A DNA stretch of 63,477 nucleotides from Paludibacteraceae bacterium (GTDB taxonomy: Bacteria > Bacteroidota > Bacteroidia > Bacteroidales > Paludibacteraceae), in the NCBI GenBank assembly GCA_018056165.1, contig JAGPGD010000008.1:1-63477 (forward strand), written 5' to 3'. The notes beneath the pieces were generated by a model that saw nothing but the letters and a program-made list of their open reading frames with translations, searched no databases and was not told where the DNA came from. This document shows, one piece after another, positions 44,355-54,559 of this stretch (positions within the stretch are counted from its first letter, which is position 1; each line of letters starts with the position of its first letter). The position numbers and the translations under genes are program-made.

Positions 44355-46241
44355 ATGAAAAAAAGTTTTTTATTATATTATGTATTGATCCTGATTTCTG
44401 TATTTTCTACAAATGCTTTTGGACGAAAATATTATATATCACCAACCGGTAGTGATAGCAATGATGGACTCACACTACAAACAGCATGGGGAACTCCGAA
44501 CTTTGCTTTTCAAACAATCCAAAGCGGTGACACCTTGTGGGTAAAAGGAGGAACTTATATAGTAAATTCTACAGTAAAAGCCAAAAATGGTGGAACAAAA
44601 ACTGCTCCGGTCTGTGTATTTGCTATACGAGGTGAAAAACCTGTTTTTGATTGTTCTTCCATGCGTCATTATGGAAGTGAAAGTTCCACTTATCGAGGTA
44701 TGGATTTACGTCAGCCATGGTGGCATGTTCGAGGTATAAAGATTTATAAAGCTGGATATAATGGGATTATTATTGCGGGTGAAAATATTACAGTCGAAGG
44801 AATGACCATTGAAGAATGTGGAATGGATGGAATTTCGTTAGGTGCCGGAGCTGTCAACACCTTGATTTTAAATTGTGATTCTTACAGAAATTGTGATGTT
44901 TCTTCAAGAGGAGAAAATGGAGATGGATTTGCTGCAAAAGATGGAACGGGAACGGTATTCAGAGGTTGTCGTGCATGGGAAAATGCCGATGATGGCTGGG
45001 ATGTTTATGGAGGTAATCAGCCAATTTTGGTAGATAGTTGTTGGTCGTATGGAAATGGAGTAAATTATTGGCCTGATTTAATAAGCTCTTCTTATCAAGG
45101 TGATGGAAATGGATTTAAACTTGGTGGTGGAGGAGGAGTGGATGGAAATGCTCCAAACGTAGTAGTAAATAGTTTTGCTTTCGGAAATGTTGGAAAAGGT
45201 TTTGATCAAAATCACAATTCATGGGGAGTTACCTGTATTAATTGCACGGGATATAATAACAATGGAATGGGAAATTTTGCATTCCAGGAAGTTCCAAGTA
45301 TGGGTAAACATGTAATGATCAACAATCTTTCATATGCGGGTACAGGACAAAGTATTGCTACGGGTAGTACTGAGACCACCAATAGCTGGAATTTAGGACT
45401 TATTTTTACCGATAATATGTTTGAAAGTCTGAATATGGAAGATATAAAAGTGGAACGTGATGAGGATTATCGTTTAACAGATGCTCGTATTGTGTCGCTT
45501 TTTAAACTTAAAAGCAACAATCCTGCGATTGACGAAGGAACAGTACAGACTTACATTCCATTGAAACCATATTATGCTATTCCTTATTCGGGCGAAAAAC
45601 CAGATTTAGGTGCAAAAGAATTTGATCAAGGTAATTGGACTTTTCCTGAACCTTCAGAAACAGAGCCATTAGAACCCGAAAATCCAGAAAATAATGATAG
45701 ACCTGTTGGTGAAAAAACCGTTATTGTTGATTATCCCAATCAGTTTACTGTTGAAGCAAATGGAGGAACTTCAGTGGTGTGGGGTCCATTTTCTCTGGCT
45801 TCAGCAGAATCTGCTGTTTTTGACATGCAAGCAGTAGGTTCTTCTAGTGGCACTGTAATAATACAATTTTCGACAGACAATCAGAATTGGGTTCAGGTAG
45901 GAGCACAGGCTAAAAATAGTTCTACAAGCTGGGTTACAGGAAAAGTTATTGATCTGAGTGATCCTGATGCTCCATGGGGACCAACCATTTATATTCGTTT
46001 TTATAATAATTCAACACGCGACGTCAATATTAAAAATTTAAAAATAACAGGTACATTGTACATTTTGAATAACATTAATGGAATTGATTCTGATTATAAT
46101 AGAATTATCTCTGTCCGATATTTTGATTTCACTGGAAAAGAAATAAAGACGATAGATAAAGAAGGATTATATATTAAACAAACCTTTTTTGAAAATGGAA
46201 AAATAAAATCCGAAAAAATCTTCAAAAAAAAATTATTTTAG
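44355..46241 (+). CDS. PL9 pectate/rhamnogalacturonan lyase 3 with shortened calcium loop
   Basis: Signal peptide 1-24 and PL9 domain about 25-430. Asp190 (NGDGF), Asp212, Asp213, Asp216 (ADDGWD) and Lys255 (GNGFK) are present, but the first two Asp positions are 22 residues apart instead of 24 as in the other copies, a two-residue deletion in the connecting turn. An acidic Pro/Glu-rich linker (430-455) leads to a beta-sandwich module (460-575). The C-terminus (GLYIKQTFFENGKIKSEKI) resembles a T9SS tail but is less typical than its neighbours. 97 nt after lyase 2. Confidence 0.86.
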   Translation: MKKSFLLYYVLILISVFSTNAFGRKYYISPTGSDSNDGLTLQTAWGTPNFAFQTIQSGDTLWVKGGTYIVNSTVKAKNGGTKTAPVCVFAIRGEKPVFDCSSMRHYGSESSTYRGMDLRQPWWHVRGIKIYKAGYNGIIIAGENITVEGMTIEECGMDGISLGAGAVNTLILNCDSYRNCDVSSRGENGDGFAAKDGTGTVFRGCRAWENADDGWDVYGGNQPILVDSCWSYGNGVNYWPDLISSSYQGDGNGFKLGGGGGVDGNAPNVVVNSFAFGNVGKGFDQNHNSWGVTCINCTGYNNNGMGNFAFQEVPSMGKHVMINNLSYAGTGQSIATGSTETTNSWNLGLIFTDNMFESLNMEDIKVERDEDYRLTDARIVSLFKLKSNNPAIDEGTVQTYIPLKPYYAIPYSGEKPDLGAKEFDQGNWTFPEPSETEPLEPENPENNDRPVGEKTVIVDYPNQFTVEANGGTSVVWGPFSLASAESAVFDMQAVGSSSGTVIIQFSTDNQNWVQVGAQAKNSSTSWVTGKVIDLSDPDAPWGPTIYIRFYNNSTRDVNIKNLKITGTLYILNNINGIDSDYNRIISVRYFDFTGKEIKTIDKEGLYIKQTFFENGKIKSEKIFKKKLF

Positions 46242-46320
46242 AGGTAATTAATTATTTTTTAAAATATTATAAATTCTTGTAATCATATTTATATAATAAC
46301 TTATAAAAACTAATACTGAA

Positions 46321-48150
46321 ATGAAAAACTTAAAAAAAATATTTACAATTTTATTTTTATTTTATTGTAATTCAATATTTTATGCACAACAGTTAACTCA
46401 CGTTATTGGATATCCTGAAGGATTTGCTTCACTTAATGGGGGTGTAACAGGTGGTGAAGGTGGACCCGTTGTTACAGTTAATAATGCAGCCGAATTAAAA
46501 GATGCTGTTGATGGAACCAATTCAGCAACAATTATTCTGGTAAAAGGAACAATTACTGTTTCAGGTGAATTATCCGCTCGTGGAAATAAGACTATAGTTG
46601 GTTTAGGAACCGATGCACGAATTACAGGTGGAGGATTTGGATGGAATACGAAATCGAACGTTATTGTTCAAAACATTACTTTTGAAGATGCTCCTGACGA
46701 TTTACTCAAAATAAACAATAAATGTCAGAATTTCTGGATCGACCATTGTACATTTAGCGATGGAGCTAATACCAATGCAGGTTCACATGATGGAATGTTG
46801 GATATTACGCGAGGCAGTCAATACGTTACTCTTTCATACAATAAATTTTTTAATCACGATAAAAATATCCTTATTGGACACAGCGACAGTGAAAGAGGTG
46901 ATACTGCAATAAAAGTAACTCTTCATCATAATTGGTTTGATGGTACTATTCAACGTAATCCGCGAGTAAGATATGCCACTGTTCATTGCTACAACAATTA
47001 TCATGTTAATAATCAAACATATGGAATAGCTTCAGCATGTGATGCCAATGTACTAGTAGAAAATTGCTATTTCAAAGATACACAAATTCCTTTGCAAGTT
47101 GGTGTCCCGGGATTTTCACCTGCTGGTTATTTGGTAGCAAGGGGCTGCTATTTTGAAAATTGTGGAACTCCCCAAACGAATGAAAAAGACATGACAGGTT
47201 TGTTCCCGTATAATTATACACTGGATGATGTAATGTATGTTCCCTGTATTGCTGAAACCTATTCAGGTGCTGATAAACCTTATCGCACAGCAGAAAATTT
47301 TGAATGCGAAGCTACTTCTCCTAATACTCCTGGAGAAGATAATTCAAACGAAGACGGTTGCATTTGGATTAAGAATGATTTGTTCGCACCTGATTCTGAT
47401 GTAAATGGTTGGTTTTGGTTTAACAATGAAACCACATGCGGGAAATATATTCCTTCCATGATCACTCTTTTACCGTCATCATCGGGCACAAGTTCAACTT
47501 TACAAATCGATAAAGTTGGGGCAGGAACCGATGGAACATCAGGAGGTCCAGGAGCTATTATCGGTTGTATTGACTTAGCGAAATCTGCTACTAAAGGACA
47601 ATATATAGGTGGTGCTGTAATTTTTCAACTTCCAAGTTGTGGTGAATTTAAGTTAAAAACTTCCCGTACAGGGGATAATTTATTTAGCGTGTCTGTTGCT
47701 ACTTCAGCCGATGGAGAATTTACACAAAAATATACCTACTCGGGTAGTAAAGGTATTGCAGAAATTGATATTACTCAATATGTCCTTTCTGAAACACCTA
47801 TTTGGGTAAAAATAACCAATGGAGCCACAGGAAGTTTGAATATTCATGGAGTTTCTGTTAAGTCTTACGAAAAAGAGTGTCCAAATCAGACAAAAAAAAT
47901 AGAAAAAAATGATATTTCAAAAATGTGGTATTCTGGAAATATTTTGACATTTAAATCTGAAAAAACTTGTCCAGCAGAAATTGTTATTTTTTCTATCGAT
48001 GGGAAAAAATTAGATATTCCTTTTCGAGGTTGGATAGAAGCCGGTATCGAAAACAAGGTAAAGTTAAATCTAAATTATCCTGATAATAGTGTTTATATCA
48101 TTGTAATGACAACCAATGAGGGTAAAAACATACTGAAAATTAAGAAATAA
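46321..48150 (+). CDS. PL1 pectate lyase, T9SS-secreted
   Basis: Beta-helix lyase of polygalacturonate. Signal peptide 1-22; PL1 domain about 25-325 with WIDHC (139-143), DGMLDITRGS, and the Arg motif QRNPRVR (212-217) that contains the catalytic Arg of this family. A beta-sandwich module follows (about 340-525, GCIWIKNDLF start), then a T9SS domain (530-609). It is a different lyase fold family from the surrounding PL9 enzymes. It lies 79 nt after lyase 3 and only 5 nt before lyase 4, so it is probably co-transcribed. Confidence 0.9.
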   Translation: MKNLKKIFTILFLFYCNSIFYAQQLTHVIGYPEGFASLNGGVTGGEGGPVVTVNNAAELKDAVDGTNSATIILVKGTITVSGELSARGNKTIVGLGTDARITGGGFGWNTKSNVIVQNITFEDAPDDLLKINNKCQNFWIDHCTFSDGANTNAGSHDGMLDITRGSQYVTLSYNKFFNHDKNILIGHSDSERGDTAIKVTLHHNWFDGTIQRNPRVRYATVHCYNNYHVNNQTYGIASACDANVLVENCYFKDTQIPLQVGVPGFSPAGYLVARGCYFENCGTPQTNEKDMTGLFPYNYTLDDVMYVPCIAETYSGADKPYRTAENFECEATSPNTPGEDNSNEDGCIWIKNDLFAPDSDVNGWFWFNNETTCGKYIPSMITLLPSSSGTSSTLQIDKVGAGTDGTSGGPGAIIGCIDLAKSATKGQYIGGAVIFQLPSCGEFKLKTSRTGDNLFSVSVATSADGEFTQKYTYSGSKGIAEIDITQYVLSETPIWVKITNGATGSLNIHGVSVKSYEKECPNQTKKIEKNDISKMWYSGNILTFKSEKTCPAEIVIFSIDGKKLDIPFRGWIEAGIENKVKLNLNYPDNSVYIIVMTTNEGKNILKIKK

Positions 48151-48155
48151 AGTTT

Positions 48156-49778
48156 ATGAAAAAGTTTATTATTATTATAGCAGAATTGATTTTTGTTTTG
48201 AATCTATGGGGGACAAATTATTATGTTTCGCCCAATGGAAATGATGCGAATGCTGGAACATTAAGTTCTCCCAAATTTAATATTTCGGCATTAGTAAATA
48301 CAGTAAATCCTGGAGATACAATTTTTATATTACCTGGTACTTATAATTATTCCAATATTATTACTCTCACTAAATCTGGAACAGCCAGTAAAAGAATCTG
48401 TATTTTTGGTACTGGATATAGTACAGCCGAAGAACGTCCACTGCTTAATTTCAGTTCACAAGGACCTGGAGATTCCAATCGTGCCTTTTTCTTAAAAGCG
48501 GGAGCAAATTATTGGCATCTTAAAGGGTTTATTATTAAGGAAGCCGGAGATAATGGAATTAAAATCGAAAGCAATTGGAACATTATTGAATTTATAGATT
48601 TTGATGGTTGTTATGACAGCGGAATTCAAATCGGACTTGCTAAAGATTCAGGATCAAATGATGGTTCATGTGCCTACAATTATATATTGAATTGTGATTC
48701 ATATAATAATTGTGATTCACATAAGAGTGGAGGCAATGCAGATGGTTTTGCCTGTAAATTGTTTTGCGGACCAGGAAATATTTTTGAAAATTGTCGCGCA
48801 TGGAATAATTCAGATGATGGCTGGGATTTTTATTCCAATACTTTTGGGGTATTATTGTTGAACTGTCGTACATGGCATAATGGTGATGCGACTACTCTTC
48901 GTGGTAACAAATCGGGTAACGGAAATGGTTTCAAAATGGGTGGTAACAGTACTTATTCACGTGGAACCAATATAGCTGTTGGTTGTATAGCTTTTGATAT
49001 GCACTATGTTGGTGGAGGTGGAAAATGTTTTGACCAAAATGACAATCAGGATCCTCAAGTAATGCTGAATTGTACAACTTTCGATAATGTAAAAGGTTTC
49101 TCAATGGCGAGTGGAAGTAGCGGGCATACTATTAAAAATTGCATAGGATTTAAATCTACCGACAAAATTATCAGTGATCAAGCTCAAAATATTACCCAAA
49201 ATAATAGTTGGCAGTTCGGCCCTAATCAGAATGATAAACAAAATGGAGGTATTGCCAATTATGATGATTTTATAATTGATTTAAGTAATAATAATATAGC
49301 CAATCAACTTGCGGCTAATCCAAGAAATGTTGATGGAAGTATTCCTGATAATGGTTTTTGCAGGTTAAGCCCTTCTTCTGATTGTATTGATAAAGGTCAG
49401 GTGGTAAGCTATACTTTTATGGATAAAACTTATCAAATTCCTTATACTGGTATAGCTCCCGATTTAGGTGCATATGAATATCAGCCTTCTACAGGAATTT
49501 TTCATACTATTCAGAATAATATCTCTACCAATTTAAGAATTACAAATACCCAGATTACTGATATAGCTACTGTTTTATTTTACTTAGAGAAAACTGAACC
49601 GATTTCTCTTTCTATTACAGATATGTCAGGTAAAAAAGTAATGAATTGTATTGACAATCAAATTTTTCCATCAGGGAATAATTATCACATTATTTATCTG
49701 GGAAATCTTTCAAAAGGAATGTATATCCTTCATCTTAATTCTAAAAACAACCGTCAATCTATTAAATTTATACGATAA
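48156..49778 (+). CDS. PL9 pectate/rhamnogalacturonan lyase 4, minimal architecture
   Basis: The shortest of the six: signal peptide (1-19), PL9 helix (about 21-445) and a T9SS domain (470-540), with no extra module. Catalytic set: Asp196 (NADGF), Asp220, Asp221, Asp224 (SDDGWD) and Lys260 (NGNGFK). It follows the PL1 gene by 5 nt, and its stop codon directly abuts the ATG of lyase 5, which points to translational coupling. Confidence 0.9.
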   Translation: MKKFIIIIAELIFVLNLWGTNYYVSPNGNDANAGTLSSPKFNISALVNTVNPGDTIFILPGTYNYSNIITLTKSGTASKRICIFGTGYSTAEERPLLNFSSQGPGDSNRAFFLKAGANYWHLKGFIIKEAGDNGIKIESNWNIIEFIDFDGCYDSGIQIGLAKDSGSNDGSCAYNYILNCDSYNNCDSHKSGGNADGFACKLFCGPGNIFENCRAWNNSDDGWDFYSNTFGVLLLNCRTWHNGDATTLRGNKSGNGNGFKMGGNSTYSRGTNIAVGCIAFDMHYVGGGGKCFDQNDNQDPQVMLNCTTFDNVKGFSMASGSSGHTIKNCIGFKSTDKIISDQAQNITQNNSWQFGPNQNDKQNGGIANYDDFIIDLSNNNIANQLAANPRNVDGSIPDNGFCRLSPSSDCIDKGQVVSYTFMDKTYQIPYTGIAPDLGAYEYQPSTGIFHTIQNNISTNLRITNTQITDIATVLFYLEKTEPISLSITDMSGKKVMNCIDNQIFPSGNNYHIIYLGNLSKGMYILHLNSKNNRQSIKFIR

Positions 49779-52112
49779 ATGAAAATACGTTTATTTATTT
49801 TATTCGGATTTACTTTTTTCTGTTTCAATGTAATTGCTGATGTAATTGTTCAGGCTGAAAGCGGAATATTTGATGGCAAAATAGACACCCAACATGCTGG
49901 CTACACAGGAACTGGGTTTGTCGATTTTACCAATGCAGTTGGAAGTAAACTGATTCTTGAATTTTCTATTGCAGAAGAAATGCCTTCTGCTAAAGTGCTG
50001 GTACGCTGGGCAAATGGGAAAAATGATGATAGAGCTATGAGCGTAATTGTAAATGATGAGCTACAAATTGCAAGTGTTCCTTTTGGTTATTCAGGTGGTT
50101 TTACAACATGGGTTGAAACTGAAATAACCTTGAACTTAAGAAAAGGAACCAACAGAATAATTTTTACCTCATTAACCTCTAATGGAGGTCCAAATTTTGA
50201 CAGAATTACCATTGTTGGGGCGACTGAAGGAGTAAAGGAATATTCGTTAACTGTTAATATTGTTGGCAAAGGAAGCGTTGTTAAAACTCCTGATGAGCTT
50301 TTTTATCCAAATGGAACAACTGTCCAGTTGGAAGCAATTCCTGATGCTAGTAAACAAGCCACTTTTCTGGGCTGGTCAGGTGATATTACAGGTACAAACC
50401 CTAAAACTTCTATTCTAATTGATGGCAATAAGACAGTAACAGCCACTTTTAAATCATCTATGCATAGTGCTTATTATTGTGCTCCACAAGAAAAAGGTGG
50501 AAATGATAATAATCCAGGAACTATTAATGCTCCATTTTTTAACTTATCAAAAGCAATTAGTGTAATGGATGCAGGCGATACGGTTTATATGCGAGGCGGA
50601 ACATACCGTTACACTGCAACTATTTTCCTGACTGCAAGTGGAAATGAAAATGAAAGATATTGTATTTTTAATTATCCAGGAGAAAAACCGGTTTTGAATT
50701 TTTACGATATTTTTAGTGATTATTCTAATCTAAATTCTACTGCCAGAGGTGAAGCTCGGGGTTTTAAAATTACAGGAAATTATTATTATTTAAAAGGTCT
50801 TGAAATTTGTCAGGCACCTGATAATGGAATAAAAATCGAAGGAAGTTATAATATTTGTGAACAGCTTGTTTTACACCATAATGGCGATAGCGGAATTCAA
50901 ATCGGACTTGCAAAGGATAAACCAGATGCTGCTGATAAAGTATGTTGTAATTTGGTTAAAAATTGCGATTCATATCGTAATCTTGACTGGGGAACAAGTT
51001 ATGAAAATGCCGATGGCTTTGCTTGTAAACTTTCTCCCGGTGCTCATAATCGTTTTGTTGGTTGCCGTGCATGGGAAAATGCTGACGATGGTTGGGATTT
51101 TTACATGACTCATTATACTATTTATGTTGATTCTTGCTGGACAATGGGGAATGGCAACCCAGACTTAGTTGCAACTCCCGATCCCGATTGGGAATATGGA
51201 CAGAAAAATACTCCTCCCACTTCATGGAGTGGTGACGGGAATGGTTTTAAACTTGGCGGAGATGATTGGGCAGCAAAGCATGTGGTTAGAAATTGTATTT
51301 CCTTTAATGGCTATGAAACAGGCGCTTGCTTCAGTGAAAACAATAATGCAGATAGCTTATTCATTTTCAATTGTGTAGCATGGCAAGGGATGAAAAACTT
51401 TAGAGTAAGAGCTTATCCAAGTGATCTAAGAAATAATATCAGTTTTGATCCAAAAGTAGGTGGTCAAGGTCAATTATATGATTTGGCAAGTGGGACAACC
51501 GAAAATAATAATAGTTGGAACAGTATTAATGGTCAATATCCTTTAGTCCCGTATAAGACAGCCGATAATAAAACATTTGATCAAAAAAGTATTTATAATC
51601 AGTTTGTGAGTACCTCAAAAGAAGATTTTCTTGCTCCCCGTGAGCCAGATGGAAGTTTACCAAAAAATGGCTTTGGAAAATTAGTGGATAATTCATTTTT
51701 TATTGATAAAGGGACGAGCATTGTTCGAGGAATTAATCCTGTCACATTGAAAAGTTATGATTTTTCAATTCCTTATTTTGGGACAGCACCTGATTTGGGA
51801 GCTTTTGAGTATCAAACACCAACTGGCGTTTCTCAAATTGTTTCTTCTGATCCTCATTTGAAAGCTTATCCAAATCCTTTTTATGAAGCAACTACTTTTG
51901 ATATTATAGCTTTTGAAAGTGGAAATGCTCAATTAAATATTTCTGATTTGACAGGTAAAATTGTTTACGCTACCTCTATTTCAGGACTAATGCAAGGAGA
52001 AAAGAGAACAATAAGATTCAATCAGCAACTGACTACTGGAATTTACCTGGTTAATTTTATTAATGGAAAATATCATCAAATACTGAAACTTATTAAATTA
52101 GATAATCAATGA
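49779..52112 (+). CDS. PL9 pectate/rhamnogalacturonan lyase 5 with CBM35-like domain
   Basis: Signal peptide 1-20, a CBM35/CBM6-like domain (about 21-150, IVQAESGIFDGKIDT start, NFDRITI end), a bacterial-repeat domain (152-225, GWSGDITGTNP and VTATF), PL9 helix (about 228-690) and T9SS domain (698-777). Catalytic set: Asp412, Asp436, Asp437, Asp440 and Lys491. The CBM should target it to plant polysaccharide. It starts immediately after the previous stop codon and overlaps the next gene by 4 nt (ATGA). Confidence 0.9.
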   Translation: MKIRLFILFGFTFFCFNVIADVIVQAESGIFDGKIDTQHAGYTGTGFVDFTNAVGSKLILEFSIAEEMPSAKVLVRWANGKNDDRAMSVIVNDELQIASVPFGYSGGFTTWVETEITLNLRKGTNRIIFTSLTSNGGPNFDRITIVGATEGVKEYSLTVNIVGKGSVVKTPDELFYPNGTTVQLEAIPDASKQATFLGWSGDITGTNPKTSILIDGNKTVTATFKSSMHSAYYCAPQEKGGNDNNPGTINAPFFNLSKAISVMDAGDTVYMRGGTYRYTATIFLTASGNENERYCIFNYPGEKPVLNFYDIFSDYSNLNSTARGEARGFKITGNYYYLKGLEICQAPDNGIKIEGSYNICEQLVLHHNGDSGIQIGLAKDKPDAADKVCCNLVKNCDSYRNLDWGTSYENADGFACKLSPGAHNRFVGCRAWENADDGWDFYMTHYTIYVDSCWTMGNGNPDLVATPDPDWEYGQKNTPPTSWSGDGNGFKLGGDDWAAKHVVRNCISFNGYETGACFSENNNADSLFIFNCVAWQGMKNFRVRAYPSDLRNNISFDPKVGGQGQLYDLASGTTENNNSWNSINGQYPLVPYKTADNKTFDQKSIYNQFVSTSKEDFLAPREPDGSLPKNGFGKLVDNSFFIDKGTSIVRGINPVTLKSYDFSIPYFGTAPDLGAFEYQTPTGVSQIVSSDPHLKAYPNPFYEATTFDIIAFESGNAQLNISDLTGKIVYATSISGLMQGEKRTIRFNQQLTTGIYLVNFINGKYHQILKLIKLDNQ

Positions 52113-54541
52113 AAAAGTTATTTTTATTTATATTAGCTTGTAGTTTTTTTTCCACAAGTTTTGGAAAACAGTATTTTATTGCTAACAATGGAAATGACAC
52201 TAATTTAGGTACGATTGAGTCGCCTTTTCTTGGATTTGATGCTGCATATTCGGCTGCACAACCTGGTGACACTATTTGGGTTCGCGGGGGAGTGTATAAT
52301 GTAAGTACTATTTGGAAAATAGAAAAGGCAGGGGATGCAAATGCTTATTATAACCTTTGGGGTTATACACCCGATATCCAGCAAGGAGATTCGGTAATAC
52401 TAAATATAAGTGCTACCAATGGGATTCGTATTACTTTGGATGGCAAATATTGGCATATTAAAAATTTGGTTATTCAAAATGCTAATGATAATGGGATACG
52501 GATTGAAGGAAGTTACAATATTATTGAAAATTGTGTTTTTCGTTATAATTCTGATAGTGGATTGACCATTCAACAATCCAATGGCACGATGCCAAATGAT
52601 GGAACTATTGCAGCTTTTAATTTGATATTGAATTGTGATTCATATTATAACGACAAAAATGTAAGTAATGCCGATGGCTTTGCTTGCAAGCTTTCGCCAG
52701 GTGCAGGGAATGTATTTCGTGGTTGTCGTTCGTGGGCAAATGGAGATGATGGCTTTGATTTTTATTATTCTCGTTTTCAAATTATTGTAGAAGATTGCTG
52801 GACATTTCGAAATGGCTTGAAAGGTGGAAATGGTAATGGCTTTAAGTCAAATGGAAGCGCAAGTAGCTCTTCTACTCCACGAACGCAGGCTCCTCATGTG
52901 TATATTCGCTGTATAGCATTTGATCATAAATATACAGCTGGTTCAAATAATAAAGGTTTTGACCAAAACCATAATGAGGGGAATGTAACTATGATCAATT
53001 GCCTTTCTTTTGACAACGAAAAAAATTATGCTTATCAAGAGGATACCCAGAATGGGAAAAATCATGTTTTACGTAATTGTGTAGGTTTTGAACCTTATAG
53101 CGAAACACTTGGACGTACCCTTTTACCATGCGAAGTAATTAATCCAGGAACAAAAAATGAAATTAGTTATGAAAGCTCGAATACATGGTTTGGTAATACA
53201 GTGGATGAAGCATATAATTCTTGGGATCTGGCTAAATCTTTAAATAATGGCTGGAATCCTTCGAGAGATGATTATGAAAGTCTCGAATTGGCTGATGCTA
53301 CAGCAGCACGCCAAGCTGATGGTTCATTACCGGATAATAGTTTTGGAAAATTAAAACCTGAAAGTCAGATGAAAAATGCTGGCATTTCCTATATATGGGA
53401 ATTAAGTCTTCCTCTCAGCTCTTATCCCAATAATCCAACAAAACCTTATTACGTAAAAAGTACACTTGTAACAACTGATGATGGAATGCCGGATTTAGGT
53501 CCTTTTGAAATTCCTTCTGCAATAAATCCTTTCAATCAATCACCCATTGTAAATATCACAGCTCCACAGGCAGGAAGTGAATTTAATCTTAATGATTTAA
53601 TTCTTTTACAAGCTGATGCAATGGATGTAGATGGCAATATAGCAAGAGTAGAATTTTATGTAAATAATAATTTAATTGGAATTTCCTATGCTTTTCCTTA
53701 TACATATGACTGGACATGCTCTATTGCAGGTGATTATACTGTCATGGCAAAAGCTTATGATAATGAAGGTGCATTCAGCAATTCTGAAGTTATAAATATT
53801 ACTGTGAAAAATGCGAATGCAGAAGGACAACTTGGAGAAAAAAAATTATTATTGAAATTAAGTGGCACAAGTTTAAATGATGAAATCCAAAATAAGCCGT
53901 GGTCTACAGTAAATTCTGTATCCATTTCAAATAATCACATAAAACTGACTTATAGTAGTAGTAAGGGTGGAACTATTATTTCTCCATTTATTGACATGTC
54001 CAATTATCTTCCTGATTCATTGACTTTTACGTTTGCCAGTTCAGGTGGAGGTAATAGAAATCTAAATGTTTATGTTTCGTCTGATGGAGGCGCTACTTAC
54101 AGTGCTCCTTATTTGCAGGCAGGAGCTGCTAATCATGTGGATGTCCCAGTAAAAATGAAATTATCAGATAAAGTGTCTGGTGAAGGTAATTTTGTGTTAA
54201 AACTGGAAGCTGCTGGTACAGTTGAAGTATGGAATGTGGAAGTTTTTGGTTATGAGAAAATTGAAAGTGTAATAAATTCTTCACCAGCAAAAGAAAATGT
54301 TTGCATTCCTATAGTTAGTTCAGGAAAACTAATTTTGAAAATGAATTTGACGGAATTAATGCCATTCACTGTTGATATTTACAATATGCAAGGAGTCAAA
54401 ATGTTCCATCAGAAGGATGAAAATTCCCAAAAAGGAATAAATGAGATGATTATCAATATTAATTCTTATCCTGCAGGAATGTACATAATAAAATTGAATT
54501 CAGGGAAAGATAATTTCACTTCAAAATTTATAAAACCTTGA
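52109..54541 (+). CDS. PL9 pectate/rhamnogalacturonan lyase 6 with Ig domain
   Basis: Signal peptide 1-19, PL9 helix about 20-470, a bacterial Ig domain (475-570, PIVNITAPQAGSEF start), a beta-sandwich module (575-720) and a T9SS domain (735-810). Catalytic set: Asp189, Asp213, Asp214, Asp217 and Lys246. It departs from the others in DDGFD (Phe for Trp) and in FKSNG after the Lys instead of FKLGG or FKMGG, so substrate handling may differ. Its ATG overlaps the stop of lyase 5. It lies 18 nt before the methylesterase. Confidence 0.88.
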   Translation: MKKLFLFILACSFFSTSFGKQYFIANNGNDTNLGTIESPFLGFDAAYSAAQPGDTIWVRGGVYNVSTIWKIEKAGDANAYYNLWGYTPDIQQGDSVILNISATNGIRITLDGKYWHIKNLVIQNANDNGIRIEGSYNIIENCVFRYNSDSGLTIQQSNGTMPNDGTIAAFNLILNCDSYYNDKNVSNADGFACKLSPGAGNVFRGCRSWANGDDGFDFYYSRFQIIVEDCWTFRNGLKGGNGNGFKSNGSASSSSTPRTQAPHVYIRCIAFDHKYTAGSNNKGFDQNHNEGNVTMINCLSFDNEKNYAYQEDTQNGKNHVLRNCVGFEPYSETLGRTLLPCEVINPGTKNEISYESSNTWFGNTVDEAYNSWDLAKSLNNGWNPSRDDYESLELADATAARQADGSLPDNSFGKLKPESQMKNAGISYIWELSLPLSSYPNNPTKPYYVKSTLVTTDDGMPDLGPFEIPSAINPFNQSPIVNITAPQAGSEFNLNDLILLQADAMDVDGNIARVEFYVNNNLIGISYAFPYTYDWTCSIAGDYTVMAKAYDNEGAFSNSEVINITVKNANAEGQLGEKKLLLKLSGTSLNDEIQNKPWSTVNSVSISNNHIKLTYSSSKGGTIISPFIDMSNYLPDSLTFTFASSGGGNRNLNVYVSSDGGATYSAPYLQAGAANHVDVPVKMKLSDKVSGEGNFVLKLEAAGTVEVWNVEVFGYEKIESVINSSPAKENVCIPIVSSGKLILKMNLTELMPFTVDIYNMQGVKMFHQKDENSQKGINEMIININSYPAGMYIIKLNSGKDNFTSKFIKP

Positions 54542-54559
54542 AAATCTAATAGATATTTT

